From contig JAUVDT010000003.1 of assembly GCA_030595185.1 (NCBI GenBank), positions 1 through 56,302 on the forward strand: a stretch of DNA of 56,302 nt, in the 5' to 3' direction. The translations under genes were made by a program, and so were the position numbers. The notes under the pieces are model-generated. The model did no database searches, was not told the DNA's origin, and worked only from the letters and a program-made list of their open reading frames with translations. Below, one piece after another: positions 18,313-27,421 of this stretch (the first letter of the stretch is position 1; each line of letters opens with the position of its first letter). The stretch is from Gammaproteobacteria bacterium. GTDB taxonomy: Bacteria; Pseudomonadota; Gammaproteobacteria; SZUA-229.

Positions 18313-18339
18313 CTGTTTCATAGACGCTATTAGAAACAG
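18313..18339 (+). terminator. Stem-loop between DUF2007 gene and nitrate transporter
   Basis: CTGTTTCATAG pairs with CTAT(TA)GAAACAG around a short loop, about 30 bases after the DUF2007 stop codon. No T-tract follows. It may end the upstream transcript or insulate the sigma-54 promoter beyond it. Confidence 0.45.
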
Positions 18340-18387
18340 AGCCGTCTCTAACAACTCTAATGAAAGTCCATTAACAGTGCAATTTAC

Positions 18388-18402
18388 GCCCCTTCTTAGT
18401 GC
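18388..18402 (+). promoter_or_regulatory. Possible NtrC half-site pair upstream of nitrate transporter
   Basis: GCCCCTTCTTAGTGC keeps one perfect NtrC half site (TAGTGC) at the right spacing from a degenerate one. It lies about 55 bp upstream of the sigma-54-like promoter. Support is weaker than for the nirB site. Confidence 0.4.
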
Positions 18403-18454
18403 ATTGAAACAAATTAATCTCAAAGAACTCAATAAATTCAACAGGTTATCTCTT

Positions 18455-18470
18455 TGGCATGATTGCTGCT
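18455..18470 (+). promoter_or_regulatory. Sigma-54-type promoter of the nitrate transporter gene
   Basis: TGGCATGATTGCTGCT keeps the invariant GG-N10-GC of RpoN promoters and most of the -24 consensus. It would start transcription about 30 bp before the ATG at 18513. Together with the nirB promoter it suggests coordinated nitrogen control. Confidence 0.7.
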
Positions 18471-18512
18471 ATATAAGCTTTTAATGAATCACCAGCTGCG
18501 GAGCAGAACCCA

Positions 18513-19979
18513 ATGAGTACTTCTAGCATGAGAGCCAACTTTCTCTCATTCACCGGTAGAGCAAAAATTTTACACACTACCTGGTTTGCCTTTTTTGTCA
18601 CTTTTCTCGTTTGGTTTAACCACGCGCCATTGCTTACTGTTATTCAAGAGACAATGGGATTATCCGATCAACAAATTAAATTACTGTTGATTCTTAACGT
18701 TGCCCTCACCATTCCTGCTCGAATTATTACCGGCATGTTGGTCGATGTTTATGGCCCCCGTAAAACGTATTCAGCCATGTTGTTTGCTACCGCAGGTTTA
18801 TGTTTTTTCTTTGCGCTAGCACGAACATTTGAAGCTCTGGCTCTGGCTCGCTTTTTAATGGGCTTTGTTGGTGCAGGTTTCGTTATTGGCATCCGCATGA
18901 TCAGCGAATGGTATCCAGCTAAACAATTAGGTTTGGCTGAAGGTATCTACAAGGGTATGGGTAATGTGGGTTCTGCTGTTGCAGCCGTAACTTTACCAAC
19001 ACTCGCTCTACTTTTTGGTGGTGATGATGGCTGGCGTTACGCAACAGGTGTCACTGGAATCATTGCATTAATTTATGCATTTATTTACTATTTCTCAGTA
19101 TCTGACACACCAGCAGGCTCTACTTATTTCAAACCAAACAAGTCTGGCGGTTTAGAAGTTACAAGCAAGCGTGATTTCTTTTTCTACCTTTTACTTAATA
19201 TTCCAATGTACGGAGCAATGGCGGTATTAACATGGAAAGTAAGTTTATTAGGTCTGCTCAGTGGTTTTGCTGCTAATACTATTTATGTAATATTGGTTGG
19301 TATTTACTTATTTCAAGCTAAACAAATTTACAACGTAAACAAAGAAATTTTTCACAAGCCTGTTGAAGAAATGTTGCGTTACAATTTCAAACAAGTCGCC
19401 ATCCTTAGTATTGCTTATGCTGTCACCTTTGGTTCGGAACTAGCTGTCGTTTCAATGTTGCCTTTATTCTTTAAAGATACCTTCTTAATACCTGCTGCCT
19501 TAGCCGGAATTTTCGGCGCTAGCTTTGCGGTTATCGATGTTCTGTCTTGCCCTTCTGGTGGTTGGATTAGTGATAACTTTGGTCGCAAAAAATCTTTGGT
19601 TATTTTATTAACAGGTGCATCAATAGGTTTCTTTGCTATGTCACAAATTACTGGTGACTGGCCGATTGCTCTTGCTGTGGCTGTTATTATGGGTGGCTCG
19701 TTCTTCTTAGGTTCAGCCGCCGGTTGCGTCTTTGCACTGGTACCTTTAATACGACGTCGACTAACAGGTCAGATTGCAGGAATGGTTGGTGCGTACGGTA
19801 ACATCGGTGCGGTCATCTTCTTAACCGTCTTCTCTTTTGTAACACCAACGATATTTTTTATTACTATCGGTTGCGGTATTGCATTAGCTGCTGTCGCTGC
19901 TTTGTTCCTGGATGAACCCAAAGGCGCAATGGCAGAAATATTACCAGACGGAACGGTACAAATGATTGAAGTACACTAA
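18513..19979 (+). CDS. narK: NarK/NasA-type nitrate/nitrite transporter (MFS)
   Basis: This 488-aa major facilitator protein has about twelve hydrophobic segments and imports nitrate (or exchanges nitrite) across the inner membrane. The two nitrate signature motifs are visible as GMGNVGSAVAA (about residues 149-159) and GAYGNIGAVIF (about 427-437), and the MFS loop motif appears as GMLVDVYGPRK. It should supply substrate to the two nitrate reductases, although about 8 kb and the opposite strand separate it from them. A sigma-54-like promoter precedes it and a strong terminator follows it, so it is a single-gene unit. The name nasA is also used for assimilatory transporters of this family. Confidence 0.92.
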   Translation: MSTSSMRANFLSFTGRAKILHTTWFAFFVTFLVWFNHAPLLTVIQETMGLSDQQIKLLLILNVALTIPARIITGMLVDVYGPRKTYSAMLFATAGLCFFFALARTFEALALARFLMGFVGAGFVIGIRMISEWYPAKQLGLAEGIYKGMGNVGSAVAAVTLPTLALLFGGDDGWRYATGVTGIIALIYAFIYYFSVSDTPAGSTYFKPNKSGGLEVTSKRDFFFYLLLNIPMYGAMAVLTWKVSLLGLLSGFAANTIYVILVGIYLFQAKQIYNVNKEIFHKPVEEMLRYNFKQVAILSIAYAVTFGSELAVVSMLPLFFKDTFLIPAALAGIFGASFAVIDVLSCPSGGWISDNFGRKKSLVILLTGASIGFFAMSQITGDWPIALAVAVIMGGSFFLGSAAGCVFALVPLIRRRLTGQIAGMVGAYGNIGAVIFLTVFSFVTPTIFFITIGCGIALAAVAALFLDEPKGAMAEILPDGTVQMIEVH

Positions 19980-20288
19980 ATCATAATCATCAAACAAACT
20001 TAAAAAAGGAGCTAATAGCTCCTTTTTTTGTGCCTGAAATAAAATCATATAGAAAACCATCTTTCTATATCAAGTTTCACTAATTAGTTTTACTCATACG
20101 TGCATGCTACTCTAATCATCAACATTTCTCTGGATGTAAAATATTTTTTAAATCACATAATAAAACAATGGGATTTCTTAATTTTCAAAGCATGTCTACA
20201 CTATTTTTAAAAACATGAGGAACATGTTTTTAAACTTAAACATTTACAAAAAGCGCTGTAATACATACTTACAAAAAAGAAAAATAAA
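19980..20288. other. Intergenic region before chrA
   Basis: Beyond the terminator at 20002-20029 the remaining 260 bp are AT-rich and hold no credible gene or recognised operator. Any promoter for the chromate transporter should lie here. The ribosome binding site before 20289 is weak (AAGAAAAATAAA). Confidence 0.4.
20002..20029 (+). terminator. Rho-independent terminator of nitrate transporter gene
   Basis: AAAAAAGGAGCT and AGCTCCTTTTTT form a perfect stem around the loop AAT, ending in a run of seven T, 22 bases after the stop codon. This is a textbook intrinsic terminator and could also work on the other strand. Confidence 0.92.
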
Positions 20289-21641
20289 ATGACGATACAT
20301 TCACAAGATGAAAATACACAACCTAATCCCGTTTCTTTTTTTGAGGCCTTACTTTATTGGCTCAAACTTGGCTTCATAAGCTTTGGTGGCCCGGCAGGTC
20401 AAATCAGTATGATGCACCAGGAGCTAGTTGAAAAGCGACGTTGGATTTCTGAACATCGTTTTTTACATGCACTCAATTACACTATGGTTTTACCCGGCCC
20501 TGAAGCACAGCAACTTGCGACTTATATTGGCTGGCTCATGCATGGAGTATGGGGTGGCATTGCCGCTGGTGTTCTTTTTGTTTTACCGTCACTCTTTATA
20601 CTTATTGCATTAACCTGGGCTTACCTTTCATTCGGTGATCTACCCGCTGTCGAAGGTATCTTATACGGCATCAAACCCGCCGTTACTGCCATTGTTGTTT
20701 TTGCCGCATACCGTATTGGTTCACGGGCTTTAAGAAATAACGTACTTCGTGGAATGGCTGTTTTAGCTTTTATTGCGATCTTTATTTTTGGAATCGCGTT
20801 CCCTTACATCGTCTTAATCGCAGCCATCATAGGCTATATTGGTTCACACTATACTCCGGAAAAATTTAAAACAGGTGGTGGTCATGGCAGCTCAAACAGT
20901 TCATATGGCCCAGCAATAATAGATGATGATACGCCAGCCCCTGAGCACACTAAATTTAAGTGGAGCCGTTTTATTACATTTGCTGTCATTGGATTAAGTA
21001 TCGGCACGGCTGTAATGATCGCACTCACTCTCACTTATGGCTGGGATGCGACTCTGACTCAAATGAGCTGGTTCTTTACTAAGGCTGCTTTAGTCACATT
21101 TGGTGGTGCCTACGCAGTGTTACCGTACGTATATCAGGGCGGAGTTGATCAGTACCAATGGTTAACAGCAACACAAATGATTGATGGTCTTGCTTTAGGA
21201 GAAACGACACCTGGTCCACTGATAATGATTGTCGCATTCGTGGGTTTTGTAGGCGCATGGACAAAAGAAATTTTTGGACCCGATATGCTCCTGATGGCAG
21301 GTGCTGCCGGGGCAAGCGTAGCAACTCTCTACACTTTTTTACCTTCTTTCCTTTTTATTTTATTGGGAGGACCGGTAATTGAAGCAACACGAGGTGATAT
21401 TAAATTTACCGCGCCTTTAACGGGCATAACAGCTGCTGTTGTTGGTGTTATTTTGAACCTGGCCACATTCTTTGCTTACCACGTACTTTGGCCTCAGGGT
21501 TTCGATGCACAGTTTGAATGGGTATCTGCAGCCATTGGTGCCATTGCTTTCGTTGCTTTATTTAAGTTTAAAATAGGTATTGTAAAAGTTATTGCAGTAT
21601 CTGCAACGACAGGTCTGGCTTATTCACTTTTATTAAATTAA
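20289..21641 (+). CDS. chrA: Chromate efflux transporter, long-chain (two-domain) CHR family
   Basis: The 450-aa inner membrane protein contains two homologous CHR halves. The first carries FGGPAGQISMMHQELVEKRRW (about residues 32-52) with MVLPGPEAQQLATYIGW. The second carries TFGGAYAVLPYVYQGGVDQY with LGETTPGPLIMIVAFVGFVG. This two-half arrangement is typical of proteobacterial ChrA, which exports chromate and may act on related oxyanions. A hydrophilic linker (about residues 195-225) joins the halves. It stands alone, followed by a large palindromic repeat. Confidence 0.9.
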   Translation: MTIHSQDENTQPNPVSFFEALLYWLKLGFISFGGPAGQISMMHQELVEKRRWISEHRFLHALNYTMVLPGPEAQQLATYIGWLMHGVWGGIAAGVLFVLPSLFILIALTWAYLSFGDLPAVEGILYGIKPAVTAIVVFAAYRIGSRALRNNVLRGMAVLAFIAIFIFGIAFPYIVLIAAIIGYIGSHYTPEKFKTGGGHGSSNSSYGPAIIDDDTPAPEHTKFKWSRFITFAVIGLSIGTAVMIALTLTYGWDATLTQMSWFFTKAALVTFGGAYAVLPYVYQGGVDQYQWLTATQMIDGLALGETTPGPLIMIVAFVGFVGAWTKEIFGPDMLLMAGAAGASVATLYTFLPSFLFILLGGPVIEATRGDIKFTAPLTGITAAVVGVILNLATFFAYHVLWPQGFDAQFEWVSAAIGAIAFVALFKFKIGIVKVIAVSATTGLAYSLLLN

Positions 21642-21941
21642 CCACAGAGACACGGAGTCGCAGAGAAAAGCGGGCTTGATGTAGGGTGCGCCGTGCGCAC
21701 CAATACAGATAAAAGCACATTATTCAGATTAACTCTTCTGTTAGCTGCGGTGCGCACGGCGCACCCTACAAATTAAAAATACCACTTATACTTTCAGAGC
21801 AGCGAATACAATCAAATGTTTTTGATTTTCCTCTGCGACGGGCTTTATCTTTTGACTTTTACTGTGATTCCTTATGACTGCCCTAGGATGATTTGCAACA
21901 TTCAAATCATCAACTCGGGACCAATGAATCTAATCGTTTTT
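21642..21941. repeat. Nested intergenic palindromes (GTAGGGTGCGCC type)
   Basis: This gene-free 300-bp gap holds perfect 21-base inverted arms at 21681-21701 and 21749-21769 (core GGTGCGCACGGCGCACC) around a 47-base spacer. Outside them a second pair, GTCGCAGAGAAAA (21657-21669) and TTTTCCTCTGCGAC (21826-21839), is nested around the first. Both motifs resemble dispersed repeats common in Gammaproteobacteria. It separates the convergent chrA and GGDEF genes, so it may also act as a transcription barrier. Confidence 0.8.
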
Positions 21942-23219
21942 CTATACTTCTAAATCTTTATCTTCAGCTCTAACGACTCTATTCCGGCCTTGCGCCTTAG
22001 CTAAATACAAACCAACATCAGAACGTTTAATTAATTCTTTAAGCATTTCATCATCATGCATTTCTGCAATACCGAAACTGCATGTAATAGTCCCTACAAT
22101 ATCAAACTCAGACTTTTCAATTTCCTTTCGTAAATTTTCAGCTAATATAGCAGCGCCATTAATATCAGTATCGGGACAAACAACAATAAACTCTTCCCCG
22201 CCCCAACGACCCACTATATCTATTTTCCTAACATGATTCGATAGAATCTTAGACAATGTGACTAAAGTACTATCACCAACATCATGCCCGTAAGTATCAT
22301 TTACATTCTTGAACTTATCGATATCCAGTAAAACAACACTAAAGCTAGTCCTATAACGCAGACGCCGTAAGTATTCTGTCTCCATGCTTTCTTCAATTTT
22401 AATTCTATTAAATAAGCCAGTAAGGTGATCTGTTATTGCCATGCTTTCTAAACGACTATTAACCTCTGCCATTTTTTGTTTTGCATCTTCAAGTTCTTTT
22501 GTTCGTTCCGCCACTCTTACTTCGAGCAAACCTTTATCTGACTCAATTCTGTCAATATAATCGTTTATCTTATTTCCCATGTGATTAAACGCCCGACTCA
22601 GTGTCGCAATTTCATCAGAACCTGAAATTTCTACATACGAATACTCTCCAGACTCTTTAAACTTACTGATAACTTTCGTTAAGCTGCCTAACTTATGAGT
22701 TAGTAAAAAACCAAACATAAGACCACTGATAGCTATAACAATCATTCCTGCCATAGCAATACCTATTCCTAATTGTCTCGCCTTCTGTAACTGCTTGGTA
22801 ATTCGCTCAAGTGAAAATTCTATTTCTAAAAACCCAAACTTTGAGATTCGTTTCGTCACCCAGTAATGATGAGGCGAAGAAAACTTTTCATGCATTTTTT
22901 CTCCCACCTTATCAAACTGACTGTGCGCAATAATAACGCCACTCCTATTAAGAATGGCGATATTAAATATTTCAGGATCTTGCGCTATTTGTTCAATGTA
23001 TTGTTGCAAATCATCGTACTCTTCTGAAAACATTGAGTTACTTGATATTTGCTGTATTAATTCAATAACTATTTTATGTCTATTATCAAGATCCTCTTTT
23101 GCCTGATTTTCAACGAAATTAAATGTATTCCACAAGACAACCGTTAGCATGATAGCTTCCATTACAAAAACGGAAATAGCAATACGATACTTTAAAGAAG
23201 ATAGTGCTGTTCTAACCAT
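21942..23219 (-). CDS. HAMP-GGDEF diguanylate cyclase with periplasmic sensor
   Basis: The 425-aa protein has TM1 (about residues 12-32), a short periplasmic sensor (about 33-145), TM2 (about 150-172), HAMP (about 172-225), a coiled coil and a GGDEF domain. The active motif is GGEEF near residue 343 with an intact RxxD inhibitory site (RKID) five residues before it, and DHLTGLFNR starts the domain, so it should make c-di-GMP. Its start lies 8 bases after the stop of the PhnD-like gene, and the AGGAAG ribosome binding site falls in the last codons of that gene, so the two are translationally linked. Confidence 0.92.
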   Translation of the reverse strand: MVRTALSSLKYRIAISVFVMEAIMLTVVLWNTFNFVENQAKEDLDNRHKIVIELIQQISSNSMFSEEYDDLQQYIEQIAQDPEIFNIAILNRSGVIIAHSQFDKVGEKMHEKFSSPHHYWVTKRISKFGFLEIEFSLERITKQLQKARQLGIGIAMAGMIVIAISGLMFGFLLTHKLGSLTKVISKFKESGEYSYVEISGSDEIATLSRAFNHMGNKINDYIDRIESDKGLLEVRVAERTKELEDAKQKMAEVNSRLESMAITDHLTGLFNRIKIEESMETEYLRRLRYRTSFSVVLLDIDKFKNVNDTYGHDVGDSTLVTLSKILSNHVRKIDIVGRWGGEEFIVVCPDTDINGAAILAENLRKEIEKSEFDIVGTITCSFGIAEMHDDEMLKELIKRSDVGLYLAKAQGRNRVVRAEDKDLEV

Positions 23220-23227
23220 TATTAGTA

Positions 23228-24028
23228 CTACTTCCTAATCACATCATAAGCACTGTTTTCAGCGCGAACCATTGGTACAATTTTTCCACCTTCAAATAAT
23301 TTTCTTCCTTCTACGGTATTAGGCCACTCAAGAATAGAAGCAATTAATTTCTGTCGTTGTTTTTCTGGTACACGTTTGTGTACAACAAACAATGAATTTG
23401 GCATATCTTTGGCTTGATACAATATTTTAAATTTATCTTTCATCTTTACATCGCCAAAATGCTTTAATGCACGTAACGCGGTACCACATGCAGCCGCTTC
23501 CCCAATGATGACGCTTTGCATACACGCAAAATGATTCTTTTTATATTTTCTATTTATTTCTGTCTTAACATCTATGCCATTTTTATTAAGCACCTGATCA
23601 GTTACTTTCGAAACAGCAGAAAGAGCGGAAGGAGTAGCTAAAACTTTACCTTTAAGTTCTTGCAAACTTTTCAACTTAGAATTCTTTTTGACGATTATGA
23701 CAGGTTGCAATGCGGTTTTACGTCGAACCATAGGTAAGTAATTATATTTATCATGTGCTTCAATGTAGTCATACGGTTGAATAAATGCAATATCGTATTC
23801 TTCCCTAAACAATGCCTTTCTAAAGTCTTTATAAGAACGTTTTGTTCTCATAGTTACTGGCTGCCCAATTGTCTTTTCAAAATCTTTTGCAATGGGCGCA
23901 TAGACCTTTTTAATTCTATTCGTAGGCAGGTAGGGAAAAACACCAAACTTATAGCCTTCTGATGTGCCCGCCGCCTGACCATTTGTTGCCACCAACATCA
24001 AAAGGGACAATAACATCAACTTATACAT
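23228..24028 (-). CDS. PhnD-like periplasmic substrate-binding protein
   Basis: The 266-aa secreted protein has a signal peptide (about residues 1-19, ending QAAG) and a phosphate/phosphonate-type binding fold. It includes the GVFPYLPTNRIKKVYAP start, YDIAFIQPYDYIEAH, and LKSLQELKGKVLATPSALSA. No transporter permease or ATPase genes are nearby; the next gene, 8 bases on, is a membrane diguanylate cyclase. This arrangement suggests a stand-alone sensor that docks on the cyclase's periplasmic domain rather than an importer component. The ligand is unknown. The ribosome binding site GGAGG is clear. Confidence 0.87.
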   Translation of the reverse strand: MYKLMLLSLLMLVATNGQAAGTSEGYKFGVFPYLPTNRIKKVYAPIAKDFEKTIGQPVTMRTKRSYKDFRKALFREEYDIAFIQPYDYIEAHDKYNYLPMVRRKTALQPVIIVKKNSKLKSLQELKGKVLATPSALSAVSKVTDQVLNKNGIDVKTEINRKYKKNHFACMQSVIIGEAAACGTALRALKHFGDVKMKDKFKILYQAKDMPNSLFVVHKRVPEKQRQKLIASILEWPNTVEGRKLFEGGKIVPMVRAENSAYDVIRK

Positions 24029-24348
24029 ACACTTTAAGCCTCCAGAAGAATTACATTTTTATTTAAAACTCTATAAGATAGTACCATCAAGTAATATCTA
24101 TACTCTTTATTAGTGTAGCTTATCAATTAATAAAATGAGGCCTATATATTTATTATCTATTTCCTTATTTATTCAATGTTATTCTTTAATTTGACTGGAT
24201 TTTTATCTCTACAAATACCCTTTTATAAATCACCAAAATGGCGCGATATCATTGATTGAAGTAAGATAACGTTGTTTTGTTAACTAGGTTTACTGCTGCG
24301 ATAGCAACAACATTATTTTTTAATAATATATAGTTTTACTAAATCCAC
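24029..24348. other. Divergent intergenic region between phnD-like and kinase genes
   Basis: This 320-bp AT-rich gap contains no credible gene. It must hold the promoters of both divergent units. No GG-N10-GC sigma-54 element or clear dyad was found. Confidence 0.4.
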
Positions 24349-24360
24349 TTGAGAGCAAGT

Positions 24361-26067
24361 ATGCCTGCATCATTAAAAGTAATATTTGGCGAATACAGCA
24401 CTGCAGGCATTAAACCGCAGAATGAAGATAATTGCGGCGTTCATATTCCCACCGAACCATTACTAACAACCAAAGGCATTAGTGCTGCTATTGCAGATGG
24501 TATGAGTGGCAGCGATGCGGGTAAAGAAGCAAGCGAAGCTTGTGTTAGTGGCTTTTTACGCGATTATTACAGCACACCTGAAAGCTGGACAGCCAAAACA
24601 TCGGGGCAAAAAGTACTTGGCTCATTAAATAACTGGTTACAGAGTCAGGGTCAGCGACAATACGAAAGCCATAAAGGCATGGTAACGACCTTTAGCTCAA
24701 TTATTTTCAAATCGAATACGGGTTATATTTTCCATGTGGGTGATACTCGTATTTATCGCTTACGTGACACTGAATTAAAACTTCTAACTAATGACCACCG
24801 TTTGGAAGTTAGTGCTGAAAAAAGTTATTTAACTCGCGCAATGGGTATTGGTTCTCATATCGACATAGATTTTAAGTCTGTTGTTGTAGAACCAGGTGAT
24901 CTTTATATGCTTTCTACCGATGGTGTTCATGAGTTCATTAATGACAAAAACATTCATACCATTTTATCAAAGAACACATCACTCGATGAACGAGCAAAAG
25001 AAATAATTGATATTGCTCTAACAAATAAAAGCAACGATAACTTAACATGCCTTATCGTTAAAATTGAATCTTTACCAACTGAAAATGAAGATGAATTTTA
25101 TAAAAAGTTAACCGCTCTTCCATTTCCACCACCGTTAGAACCGGGCATGACGTTAGATGGCTATAAAATTATTCGCCATTTATTCTCCAACAAACGCACA
25201 GAACTTTATTTAGCGCATGACCGTGAACTTGATATTCATGTCGTTATAAAGGCCCCATCGGTTAATTACAGCGATGATCCACAATATATCAACAGTTTCT
25301 TGTTAGAAGAATGGGCTGGGCGACGCATTAGTAATAATCACGTATTAAGTGTTTTAGATTTACCCCGTAAACGAACGGCCCTTTATTACATTACAGAATA
25401 CTTACAAGGCACTACTTTACGACAATGGATGGATGATAACCCCAGACCATCATTAAGCACGGTCAGAAACTTTATCCGTCAAATTGCTCAGGGCTTACGC
25501 GCTTTTCATCGGCAGGAAATGGTACATCAAGATCTTAAACCTGAAAACATTATCGTCGATAAACACGGTACTTTAAAAATAATTGATTTTGGTTCAACGA
25601 AAATACCCGGCATTGAAGAAATACATATACCTATTGAGTCGCATATTTTACAAGGCACCGAAAACTATACCGCCCCTGAATATCATTTGGGTGAACAAGC
25701 GACAAATCGTACAGACATCTATTCTTTAGGTGTGATTTGTTACGAACTACTGACTGGCCACATTCCTTATGGAAAGGCCCTTAGTTCAAAAAACCTGCAC
25801 AAGTTAAATTATATTTCGGTTAAACAATACGTACCGGAGATACCCTACTGGGTTGATAAAGCCATTCAGAAATCCGTTAGCATTAACACTGAGCAACGCT
25901 TTCAGATTTTATCTGAATTTGTATATGCGCTTAATACACTTGATGCAAATGTAACGCGACAAGAACATATACCACTAATAAAAGCGAACCCGGTTAGATT
26001 CTGGAAAGGTTTAAGTATTTTACTATTGTTAACTAACTTAGGTTTATTCTACGCACTTTTGTCTTAA
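24361..26067 (+). CDS. Bifunctional PP2C-type phosphatase/serine-threonine protein kinase
   Basis: An N-terminal PP2C domain (about residues 1-245: IADGMSGSDAGKEAS, HVGDTRIYR, LSTDGVHEF, SNDNLTC) is joined to a protein kinase domain (about 265-535). The kinase has VVIKAPS, HQDLKPENIIV, IIDFGSTK and DIYSLGVICYELLTG. A C-terminal hydrophobic helix (about 545-565) anchors it. Both catalytic centres look complete. The ATG at 24361 is preferred over a TTG 12 bases upstream because GAGAG lies just before it. A similar fused kinase lies between nirB and the nitrate transporter in the Pseudomonas aeruginosa nitrate assimilation cluster, which hints at control of nitrate uptake or reduction. Its targets are unknown. 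Confidence 0.9.
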   Translation: MPASLKVIFGEYSTAGIKPQNEDNCGVHIPTEPLLTTKGISAAIADGMSGSDAGKEASEACVSGFLRDYYSTPESWTAKTSGQKVLGSLNNWLQSQGQRQYESHKGMVTTFSSIIFKSNTGYIFHVGDTRIYRLRDTELKLLTNDHRLEVSAEKSYLTRAMGIGSHIDIDFKSVVVEPGDLYMLSTDGVHEFINDKNIHTILSKNTSLDERAKEIIDIALTNKSNDNLTCLIVKIESLPTENEDEFYKKLTALPFPPPLEPGMTLDGYKIIRHLFSNKRTELYLAHDRELDIHVVIKAPSVNYSDDPQYINSFLLEEWAGRRISNNHVLSVLDLPRKRTALYYITEYLQGTTLRQWMDDNPRPSLSTVRNFIRQIAQGLRAFHRQEMVHQDLKPENIIVDKHGTLKIIDFGSTKIPGIEEIHIPIESHILQGTENYTAPEYHLGEQATNRTDIYSLGVICYELLTGHIPYGKALSSKNLHKLNYISVKQYVPEIPYWVDKAIQKSVSINTEQRFQILSEFVYALNTLDANVTRQEHIPLIKANPVRFWKGLSILLLLTNLGLFYALLS

Positions 26068-26089
26068 AAACTTGATTAGAGTATGAAAA

Positions 26090-26725
26090 TCACCTTTGTT
26101 TTAGCTCTTTAAAAACAAAAGGTAATACTATAAAAATCAAGCCGGCAATTGCTCCATATAAATGAGAATCCACCAGTACATGCCCTTTAATTAATGACTC
26201 AGACCCCGGCATAGCACCATTAAGCTGTTCCCATATTAACTTGCCAATCAAGACAAAAAACAACATCCAGCCTGATATTGGAAAGCGGCGTATTTCGGTA
26301 ACAGCGCCCACAATAAATAAAGCATGCAACACACCTGACATACCCACATAGTTTTTTACTTCAGGATTAAATAAATATAAACCTAAACCTACCAGTAAAG
26401 AGGAAAATAGTATTAATATTACCCATTTAAGTAACTTTAATTGACCTGCAAAGAAAAACACCACCAGACCAACACCTAGCATATTCATCACTAAATGCAT
26501 GGGGTTCAAATGCACAAAGTTAGCACTTATTAATCGATACCACTGCCCTGCCTCTATTGAATACCGTTGATAACGTAAAACCGATGTCATTCCTGAAAAC
26601 TCAAAGAAAGTACACAATGCAATGAGTATTAACCAAAAGTAGTATTGTGGCTGGAGAGTTTTTTTAATTATTCTTGAAAAAAATGGGTACAAAGTTATTA
26701 ATCTTTTATGCAATACAAGGCTCAA
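26090..26725 (-). CDS. Rhombosortase/rhomboid-family intramembrane serine protease
   Basis: The 211-aa protein has about six membrane helices with the rhomboid catalytic dyad Ser130 (GMSGVLHALF) and His188 (DSHLYGAIAG), plus the HLNPMHLVMNM segment (His72, His77, Asn81) typical of rhomboids. Its short size and the GVLHA/HLYGAxxG form point to the rhombosortase branch, which cleaves GlyGly-CTERM tails of proteins exported by type II secretion. The type II secretion operon starts 231 bp away, divergently. The start appears to be TTG with a GAG ribosome binding site. No GlyGly-CTERM substrate is encoded in this window. Confidence 0.8.
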   Translation of the reverse strand: MSLVLHKRLITLYPFFSRIIKKTLQPQYYFWLILIALCTFFEFSGMTSVLRYQRYSIEAGQWYRLISANFVHLNPMHLVMNMLGVGLVVFFFAGQLKLLKWVILILFSSLLVGLGLYLFNPEVKNYVGMSGVLHALFIVGAVTEIRRFPISGWMLFFVLIGKLIWEQLNGAMPGSESLIKGHVLVDSHLYGAIAGLIFIVLPFVFKELKQR

Positions 26726-26956
26726 CTATCTCACTTAACTCTATCGCGATAAACATAAAAGTTAATTTAGAGATAAAACACCAGAGTATTGGCTAAAACA
26801 ACATCATAAAAAGCGGTTAAATAGTATTAATACAGACATTTTTTAAACCTTTTGCCCCTGAAAAGCGTTTAATCACTAAGATACAAGCTGAAATTCATTA
26901 TATTTGTTAATATTGGGTCAAATAATGAATAAATTACAAATCTCAGGGTTAAATGA

Positions 26957-27394
26957 ATGAAAATTGCTACAAATAAACAACAAGGTTTCACCTTAATCGA
27001 AGTAATGGTTGTGGTGGTTATACTTGGCATACTCGCAGCTGTTGTGGTTCCTCGTATTATGGATAACCCCGATAAAGCCCGTATTACTAAAGCAAAACAA
27101 GATATACGAGCCATGGAAAGCGCTTTAAATCTCTATCGTTTAGATAACTTTAGCTACCCTAACACCGAGCAAGGACTGGAAGCGCTTGTTTCTGTGCCAT
27201 CAGATTTAGCTAATAGCGAAAACTACAAACAAGGTGGCTATATTCGCAAATTACCTAAAGACCCTTGGGGTTCTGCTTATTTATACTTAAGCCCTGGTGA
27301 ACACGGCGAGCTTGATATTTATTCATTAGGTGTCGATGGTGCTCCTGGTGGAACAGGTGTAGCAGCAGATATTGGTAACTGGAATATCGAATAA
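26957..27394 (+). CDS. gspG: Type II secretion major pseudopilin GspG
   Basis: This 145-aa type IV-pilin-like protein has a short leader ending in Gly before FTLIEVMVVVVILGILA, the site cut and methylated by prepilin peptidase. The C-terminal region NTEQGLEALV, PKDPWGSAYLYLSPG and LDIYSLGVDGAPGG is the typical calcium-binding GspG core. It builds the pseudopilus shaft that drives secretion. It opens an eight-gene run, gspG to gspN, with very short gaps or overlaps. The gspC, D, E and F genes are not upstream, so they must be elsewhere. Confidence 0.96.
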   Translation: MKIATNKQQGFTLIEVMVVVVILGILAAVVVPRIMDNPDKARITKAKQDIRAMESALNLYRLDNFSYPNTEQGLEALVSVPSDLANSENYKQGGYIRKLPKDPWGSAYLYLSPGEHGELDIYSLGVDGAPGGTGVAADIGNWNIE

Positions 27395-27421
27395 GGTTTA
27401 TTCGGTATTCAAATAAATATT

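Noticed and set aside
24349..24360. TTG start adding four residues to the PP2C-kinase
   Set aside because: The ATG at 24361 has GAGAG just upstream, while the TTG has no ribosome binding site.
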